A stretch of 64,000 nucleotides of DNA, from contig NZ_SAIY01000011.1 of assembly GCF_010560025.1 (NCBI RefSeq), forward strand, positions 164,331-228,330, written 5' to 3'. Source of the stretch: Verrucosispora sioxanthis. GTDB taxonomy: Bacteria; Actinomycetota; Actinomycetes; Mycobacteriales; Micromonosporaceae. This document shows positions 58,870-64,000 of the stretch, piece by piece. Position 1 is the stretch's first letter; every line of letters starts with the position of its first letter. The position numbers and the translations under genes are program-made. A model generated the notes under the pieces. The model was not told the origin of the DNA, searched no databases, and was given only the letters and a program-made list of their open reading frames with translations.

Positions 58870-59453
58870 GGAACTCCTTAAGCCGAATTGAGCAAGGGCA
58901 GCAGATGTTGCGCCACTCACAGATGGATTACATTTTCGTCTGTAAATGAAGCTACCTATACACCCAAAGACCCGCAACCCCTATCGCTAGCCACGTGCTT
59001 TGGTGCCAGTAAGCGGCGGAATATGAATCAACTACCTGTAGTCATAGACCAGCACTAATCGGACTTATATCACGAAAAGACTCGCCCTAGGTTAGCGATT
59101 ACGGATCGAAGAATCTATTGTTAACCTCAACACCCTGAGCATGCCGGACTCGGGAAGTCGCCTGGTCACGCCGAACTGCGGTGCCCGTCGTTGCTGGCCA
59201 GGCCAGAGAGCGGTGCGGCTCGACGAAGGCCGGAATGGTCGAGTACGGACACAGCCGGCATGTCCCCCTCGCCCGTGACTAGTACTCCAGCCGCACTTGC
59301 CTGATCTGAAGTTTCGGCAGCTCATCGGGATGATCGACGTCGGAGTTGCGCCTGCCGTGTAGCTGCGGATGTCGATGCTATCCGGCGGATGGGTAAGCGG
59401 TCGCACTGTCTGTCTGTTGTGGCTTGTCGTAGGGCGGGCAGGCTCTCGGGCTT
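58870..59453. other. Gene-free, lower-GC stretch
   Basis: 584 nt between the secreted-protein gene and the IS701-type gene. It contains AT-richer sequence (58880-59100) that may hold the promoter of the secreted-protein gene. No gene with a ribosome binding site is seen; the left end of the IS701 element probably lies in 59270-59450, but I could not define its terminal repeat. Confidence 0.5.
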
Positions 59454-60536
59454 GTGTTGATCGATGAGATCGTCGGCTGGCGGGCGGGTCTGGATGATCT
59501 GCTGGCGCGGTTCGCGCACCGCTTCGGTCGCGCAGAGCCGCGCCGGCAGGCGCTGACTTACCTGGTCGGGTTGTTGTCACCTCTGGCGGCCAAGAACGGC
59601 TGGACCCTGGCCGAGGCCGCCGGTGATGCGACGCCGGACCGGATGCAGCGGCTGCTCAACAGGTCCGCGTGGGACCCGGACGCGGTCCGCGACGACCTGT
59701 TCGCCTACGTGTCCGAACACCTCGGCCACGACGACGGGGTGCTGATCGTCGACGAGACCGGCTTCCTGAAGAAAGGCGTGAAATCGGCGGGCGTGCAGCG
59801 TCAGTACTCGGGCACGGCCGGGCGGACGGAGAACTGCCAGCTCGGAGTGTTCCTTGCCTATGCCAGCCCAGTCGGGCGCACGCTGATCGACCGAGAGTTG
59901 TATCTGCCCCGCGGCTGGTGCGACGACCCCGCCCGCCGCACCGAAGCCGGCATCGAGACGACCGTCGGGTTCGCCACGAAGCCCACGCTGGGCCTACGGA
60001 TGCTCGAACGCGCCATCACCGCCGGCCTGGCGGCGAGGTGGGTCACCGCCGACGAAGCATACGGACAGGACTCCAAGTTCCGGGCCTGGCTGCAGCAGCA
60101 GCGCATCGGATACGTCCTCGCCGTGCCCCGCAACCAGCGGGTCCCCACCGCGGCGGGCAGTTCCCGTCCCGACGTCCTGGCCGCCAACGCGCCCGCCCTG
60201 GCATGGAAGCGCCGCAGCTGCGGCAATGGCGCCAAAGGGCCACGACTCTACGACTGGGCCGTCGCCTCCCTGCCCGACACCGCCGACAGCTACGGCCACT
60301 GGCTGCTGATCCGCCGCAGCATCACCGACCCCACCGACCTGGCCTACTACCTGTGCTTCGGCCCAAGTGAGACGCTCGACGAGGATCTGATCCGGATCGC
60401 CGGGATCCGGTGGGCGGTCGAGGAGTGCTTCCAGACCGCCAAGAACGAGGTCGGCCTGGACCACTACCAGGTCCGTCGGTACGACGCCTGGTACCGGCAC
60501 ATAACACTCGTTACGGTGCGCCTGTGGGCACAATGA
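59454..60536 (+). pseudogene. IS701-family transposase, 3'-truncated
   Basis: 360 codons: start MLIDEIVGWRAGLDDLLARF, DDE catalysis region in DDGVLIVDETGFLKKGVKSA (first Asp in VDETGF), WVTADEAYGQDSKFRAWLQQ (second Asp), and RIAGIRWAVEECFQTAKNEV (Glu region), then AWYRHITLVTVRLWAQ and a stop. Intact IS701 transposases have a further 40-60 residues after the WYRHITL block, so the 3' end and the right terminal repeat are lost at about 60.51 kb, where the large repeat-protein gene begins. The stop overlaps ATG 60533 (ATGA), which is accidental coupling. Confidence 0.8.
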
Positions 60537-63500
60537 TCGCCGTGCTGACCGCCACCCGTAGCCTGCTGACGTCGCTCGATCCGCTGCCGTACTCCGTGCG
60601 GATGAGCCGGTTGGTCGAGTGGGCTCGTGCCGCGCCTGATCGTGTTCAGGTCTGTCGGGATCTGCGCGAGCAGGGTCCGTATGAGCGGCACTTGGCCCTG
60701 GTCGCGGCGATGGCGACCCGGGATGCCGAGGGCGTCGCCGCGGCGGCCCGCGACCCGCAGCCGTCGATCAGGGGTGCGGCGCTCACCGCGGCGCTGCGCG
60801 CCGACATCCCGATCGGCGATATCACCGACCGGTCCGCGATGGAGCGGCGTCGTGTCTATCGAAGCCTGCGCCGCCGGTATGCGCCGGCTGCCGCCGACGC
60901 GCTGATCAGCGAGGTCCGCGCCGAGTTCGGTGACGAGGAGGCCGCCACGCTGCTGCCAGCCTGCGGCGACGACACGGTACGGGCGTTGCTGCCGGATCTG
61001 GAGCACGCACTGCGCCTGGAGCGGCTGGTCCGATGGCATGAAGGTCCGCTCCTGGAGCGGGTCCGCGAGCGGCTGGCCGCGGCCCCGCCCGAACTGCGGG
61101 CAAGGATCTGGGCCGAGGCCGCCGCCGCGGTACTGCGGTGTGACCCGGCGCAGGCACTCGATCTGCTCGAACGGTACGCGCCCGAGGAGTCGCTACCCGG
61201 CCCGCTCGACGCGTACGGACGACTCGCGGCACACGATCCGGTTCGCGTCGCCCGGCTGCTCACCACACCCGGCCGCGCGGCCTGGCTACGCCGGAACGTG
61301 CTCCCGCCGGCCCTGCTGCGCCGCCTCGCGGTCCTGCCCACCGACGAGTTGGTGCCGCTAACCAGTCGGTTCCGGGAACACAGCCGGGCGCTGGCGGCGC
61401 TGCTCGACGCCGTCGCCCCGGCCCGGCGCGCGGACCTATACGACCGGGCACTGTCCGAGGTCGACACGGCGATGCTGATCCCGGCTGCCGAGATCATGGA
61501 GGTGCTACCGGCCGCAGTCCGGATCCGCGAGGCGACGCGGGTGCTGAGCCTGGCGAAGATCCAGGAGCGCGAGGCGGAGGTACGCCTCTGGAGCGCGTAC
61601 CTGGCCTGGCCGGACGCGTCAGCGGCGCTGGACGTCGCGCTGCGCTCCGGTGACGCCGACGAGCGAGCACACGGATACGCGCTGCTGGTGCAGGCCGCCC
61701 GCCGCTCCCGCGACCCGCGGGCGGTGGCGGAGATGGTCGTGCGGCTCGGCCGGCTGCGCAACGAGCAGGACCCGGTACGCGCCGCCGCGCTCACCGCGCT
61801 CGCGAAGGTGGCGCCGCTGCTCACCGCGGACACGGCAGCCGGGCTCACGCAGCTGACCACCGACGCGGTCGACGCCCGCGACGCCTCCGCCGCGACCACG
61901 ACAGCGCTGAGTTCGCTCGCCGCCGACGTCCTGCAACACCACGTCGCCGTGCCGCAGCTACGCGAGTGGGCGCTACTCACGATCGACCTGGTCAGCACCG
62001 GCGCCGCCGTGCCGGTACTGCGCCGCTTCGACACCGTCCTGCGCCGCGGGCAGGAGACACTGGTCTTCGAGCGGCTACGCGGCTGGATCGAGGCGGGCAT
62101 CGCCCGCGGCCGGTACGAGCCGCTCTTCGCGCTCACCCACGCACTCGGCAAGCGGGCCTGGCGCCTGCCACAACTGCAGGACCTACTTCGTCGAGCGATC
62201 GGCCCGCACACGCTGGCGTCTGTGGCCCGCACCGCGATCCGGTTGTGGCTCGATGACCCGCGTACCCGCTCGGACCGCGTCGCCGAGGTACTCGCCACCG
62301 ATCCGACGGCGGTGACGCTCCACGAGGTGTGGGTGATCATCTGCGCCTCCCGCACCGACCTGCTCGACCAGGTACTCAAACGCCGCCCACGCGGCCGGTT
62401 CGTGGAACCAGGGATACGGTGGGTGCCCGCCTGGATGCCGCACGCCGAACGGTGGCTGCCCCGCCAACAGACCCGCTTCGTGGAGCAGTTGGAGCTGATC
62501 CTCGCCGACACCGAACAGGGAGTGTGGCAGCGCGCGGCGGCGATCCGAGCCGCCGCCCACGTGCCCGGCGCGGGCCGCGAGCTGGTGCTGCGCCACCTCG
62601 ACGCCCCCGACGTGGCGATCGCCGAGGCGGCGCTGGGCGCGCTGGTTTGGACCGACCGGCCCGACGAGGCACTGCCGGTGCTGCTCCGCTACGCCCACAG
62701 CGACCGGGCACGGGTCGCGCTGTACGCGGCCGGCCGGGCCGCCCGGCACGTCGCGCCGTCCCGGCTGGTCCCTGTCCTCACCGAGGTGCTGACCGGCCCG
62801 GCGAAGATCACAAGCCGGAAAGAGGCCGCCCGGCTCCTGACACGCCACGGACCGCCGCGGGTCATGGCGACCCTGCTCGACACGTATCACCACCCGGACG
62901 CGCACCGCGACCTACGCGCGGCGATCGTCGCCGCAGCCCGGCAGCGAGTACCGGCCGAGGCGAGCTGGACCATCCTGCGGGCCGCGGTCGACGGTAGCCG
63001 GGAGGAACGGCGCGCCGTCCTGGACGCGTCCCCGGACACGATCCCGCACCGACACCGCCCGGCCTACGGAGCGCTCATCGTCGACGCCTGCCAGGCCACC
63101 GACCGGGAAGTTCGACGCACCGCCTTCCACCAACTCGGGGACTGGTCACCGTGGCTGACCGGAATCACCGACCTGGTCACCGACCGACTCACCGACCTCG
63201 ACGAAACGATGGTGCCCACCGAGGTCGCACGCCTGCTCAAAACCGGTGGCGACGACATCCTCGCAACCGCGCTGGCCCGGCTGGTGGACCGCGACACCCA
63301 GGACGACCATCCGGGCGACCCGGCCACGGATCGCCCGGCCCGACGCCGCATCGCACTCCTCGCACACGGCGCGGTCATCCGATCCGCTCACCATCCCACC
63401 AGCGCCGACCGGACCGCGCTAATCGAAGCCGCGCGGTGGCTCGCCGGCCGGCCCGCCTTCGCCAGCACAGCCACCAGCCTGCTGGTCGACCTCGGCCGAC

Positions 63501-63826
63501 TCGACAACCTCGACGAAATCGCCCGGCTCTGCGCAGACCGGCCCGTCCTGGCCGCTCGCACCGCCGAACGCGTCGGCACCCGCCTACAAAACCTCCGGGA
63601 GTCGCCCGACCCCGCGGCCCTCACCGACACCATCACACGCCTGACGGGACGCGGCGACCTCACCAACGGCCTGTTCGCGGTTGCCCTGGTCCGCCACGGA
63701 GCCGGCTACGGGTGGAAAACCCCATGGCGGGACCTGCTGATCCGGCTGCGCCGACACCCCCACGCCGACGTACGCGAACAGGCATACACAATCGACATGA
63801 GCGGCGCGGGCCATGTCTCAAACTAA
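60533..63826 (+). CDS. Large HEAT/ARM-like repeat protein, 1097 aa
   Basis: 1097 residues of Leu/Ala/Arg-rich alpha-helical repeats, 30-40 residues long, without membrane segment or catalytic motif: for example AAARDPQPSIRGAALTAALR, LLERVRERLAAAPPELRARI, AIRAAAHVPGAGRELVLRHL, VMATLLDTYHHPDAHRDLRA, LFAVALVRHGAGYGWKTPWR. The pattern is that of HEAT or ARM scaffolds that bind proteins. ATG 60533 overlaps the truncated transposase stop; an alternative start downstream, for example GTG 60542, is possible because the IS scar may have replaced the native 5' end. A 290-bp copy of 62793-63078 lies at 17946. Role unknown. Confidence 0.7.
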   Translation: MIAVLTATRSLLTSLDPLPYSVRMSRLVEWARAAPDRVQVCRDLREQGPYERHLALVAAMATRDAEGVAAAARDPQPSIRGAALTAALRADIPIGDITDRSAMERRRVYRSLRRRYAPAAADALISEVRAEFGDEEAATLLPACGDDTVRALLPDLEHALRLERLVRWHEGPLLERVRERLAAAPPELRARIWAEAAAAVLRCDPAQALDLLERYAPEESLPGPLDAYGRLAAHDPVRVARLLTTPGRAAWLRRNVLPPALLRRLAVLPTDELVPLTSRFREHSRALAALLDAVAPARRADLYDRALSEVDTAMLIPAAEIMEVLPAAVRIREATRVLSLAKIQEREAEVRLWSAYLAWPDASAALDVALRSGDADERAHGYALLVQAARRSRDPRAVAEMVVRLGRLRNEQDPVRAAALTALAKVAPLLTADTAAGLTQLTTDAVDARDASAATTTALSSLAADVLQHHVAVPQLREWALLTIDLVSTGAAVPVLRRFDTVLRRGQETLVFERLRGWIEAGIARGRYEPLFALTHALGKRAWRLPQLQDLLRRAIGPHTLASVARTAIRLWLDDPRTRSDRVAEVLATDPTAVTLHEVWVIICASRTDLLDQVLKRRPRGRFVEPGIRWVPAWMPHAERWLPRQQTRFVEQLELILADTEQGVWQRAAAIRAAAHVPGAGRELVLRHLDAPDVAIAEAALGALVWTDRPDEALPVLLRYAHSDRARVALYAAGRAARHVAPSRLVPVLTEVLTGPAKITSRKEAARLLTRHGPPRVMATLLDTYHHPDAHRDLRAAIVAAARQRVPAEASWTILRAAVDGSREERRAVLDASPDTIPHRHRPAYGALIVDACQATDREVRRTAFHQLGDWSPWLTGITDLVTDRLTDLDETMVPTEVARLLKTGGDDILATALARLVDRDTQDDHPGDPATDRPARRRIALLAHGAVIRSAHHPTSADRTALIEAARWLAGRPAFASTATSLLVDLGRLDNLDEIARLCADRPVLAARTAERVGTRLQNLRESPDPAALTDTITRLTGRGDLTNGLFAVALVRHGAGYGWKTPWRDLLIRLRRHPHADVREQAYTIDMSGAGHVSN

Positions 63827-64000
63827 GCCTTGATTGGTGCGGCCGACCTGGCGGCCTGCTCGATCTTCGCGCAGTAGGCCGCACGGGCTTCCTCGTCGAT
63901 CTGCGTCTCGTGTTCGGCGCGCAACCCGGTCCGGCCGTCGAGGCCCTCGCGCAGGATATCGGCGTGCCCGCCATGCCGGATGGACTCGCCGAGGACATGA
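63823..64000 (-). CDS. DinB/DUF664-family protein, C-terminal part (runs off window)
   Basis: 59 codons to the stop at 63823-63825: VLGESIRHGGHADILREGLD then GRTGLRAEHETQIDEEARAA and YCAKIEQAARSAAPIKA. The HxxRHxGHADILRExLDG block is the last helix and metal-site region of DUF664, mycothiol-dependent or DinB-type metalloproteins. The upstream part is outside the window. It overlaps the repeat-protein gene end by a few bases, in convergent orientation. Confidence 0.75.
   Translation of the reverse strand, partial: HVLGESIRHGGHADILREGLDGRTGLRAEHETQIDEEARAAYCAKIEQAARSAAPIKA

Noticed and set aside
58288..58881. Plus-strand frames within the secreted-protein gene
   Set aside because: No ribosome binding site and no coherent product; the minus-strand frame has a signal peptide, a ribosome binding site and a terminator.
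1..64000. CRISPR array, rRNA genes, riboswitch, NRPS/PKS cluster, phage structural genes
   Set aside because: Looked for and not seen. No regularly spaced short repeats, no rRNA-like sequence, no large modular synthase frames.

Overview
The window is high-GC actinomycete DNA and looks like Micromonosporaceae. The signs are strong G/C at third codon positions, many GTG starts, tight GTGA/ATGA/TGATG gene overlaps, a Spo0M-type sporulation protein, and large XRE regulators of the kind common in that family. These are inferences from the sequence alone.

Left part (1-15.8 kb). A truncated ABC ATPase gene is followed by a NarL/LuxR-type two-component system; both are preceded by the same 18-bp palindrome. 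Next come an MDR oxidoreductase with its MerR regulator, a MacB/FtsX-type ABC exporter, a two-domain PAP2 phosphatase bracketed by 125-bp inverted repeats, a DedA-glycosyltransferase fusion, frameshifted DUF998 and DedA genes, and a convergent OmpR-type two-component system.

Central part (15.8-38.0 kb). Two identical 43-bp copies of the 3' half of a tRNA-Arg(ACG), running from the anticodon loop to the 3' end, stand 22.2 kb apart in the same orientation and bracket most of this block. It opens with a TetR/SDR/F420-type oxidoreductase group and a scrap zone of gene and IS remnants. The rest is a coherent zinc-scarcity locus. It holds a zinc/manganese-type ABC importer of the anchored-repeat class (substrate-binding protein, ATPase, permease), five stand-alone surface or secreted proteins built from the same repeat domain, a DUF916 protein, and spare ribosomal proteins S14, L33, L28, L31 and L32. 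It also holds a Fur/Zur regulator, one intact CobW/ZNG1-like GTPase gene (frameshifted near its end) and one CobW paralogue that has lost its P-loop, several SAM methyltransferases, and five Zur-box-like palindromes in the promoter gaps. Together these genes should capture zinc at the wall, import it, and replace zinc-containing ribosomal proteins when zinc is short.

Right part (38.4-64 kb). Three DUF21/CBS membrane proteins and Spo0M are followed by small stress proteins, a NUDIX gene without its 3' end, two alpha/beta hydrolases, and an apparently complete ISL3 element. Two related XRE regulators (the second frameshifted) bracket a CYTH protein and a compact toxin module: a helical partner, an SCP1.201/DddA-like deaminase and an Imm1 immunity protein. 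Beyond that are CutA, a 2H phosphoesterase cut by an IS630 fragment, a lower-GC patch with an IS5-like element and a secreted Cys-containing protein, a 3'-truncated IS701 transposase, a 1097-residue repeat protein, and the end of a DinB/DUF664 gene.

Several genes carry single-base indels at short homopolymers (12.5, 13.1, 27.8, 35.3 and 54.3 kb). These could be real decay or residual assembly errors. Coordinates of the frameshifted genes span from the real start to the real stop.
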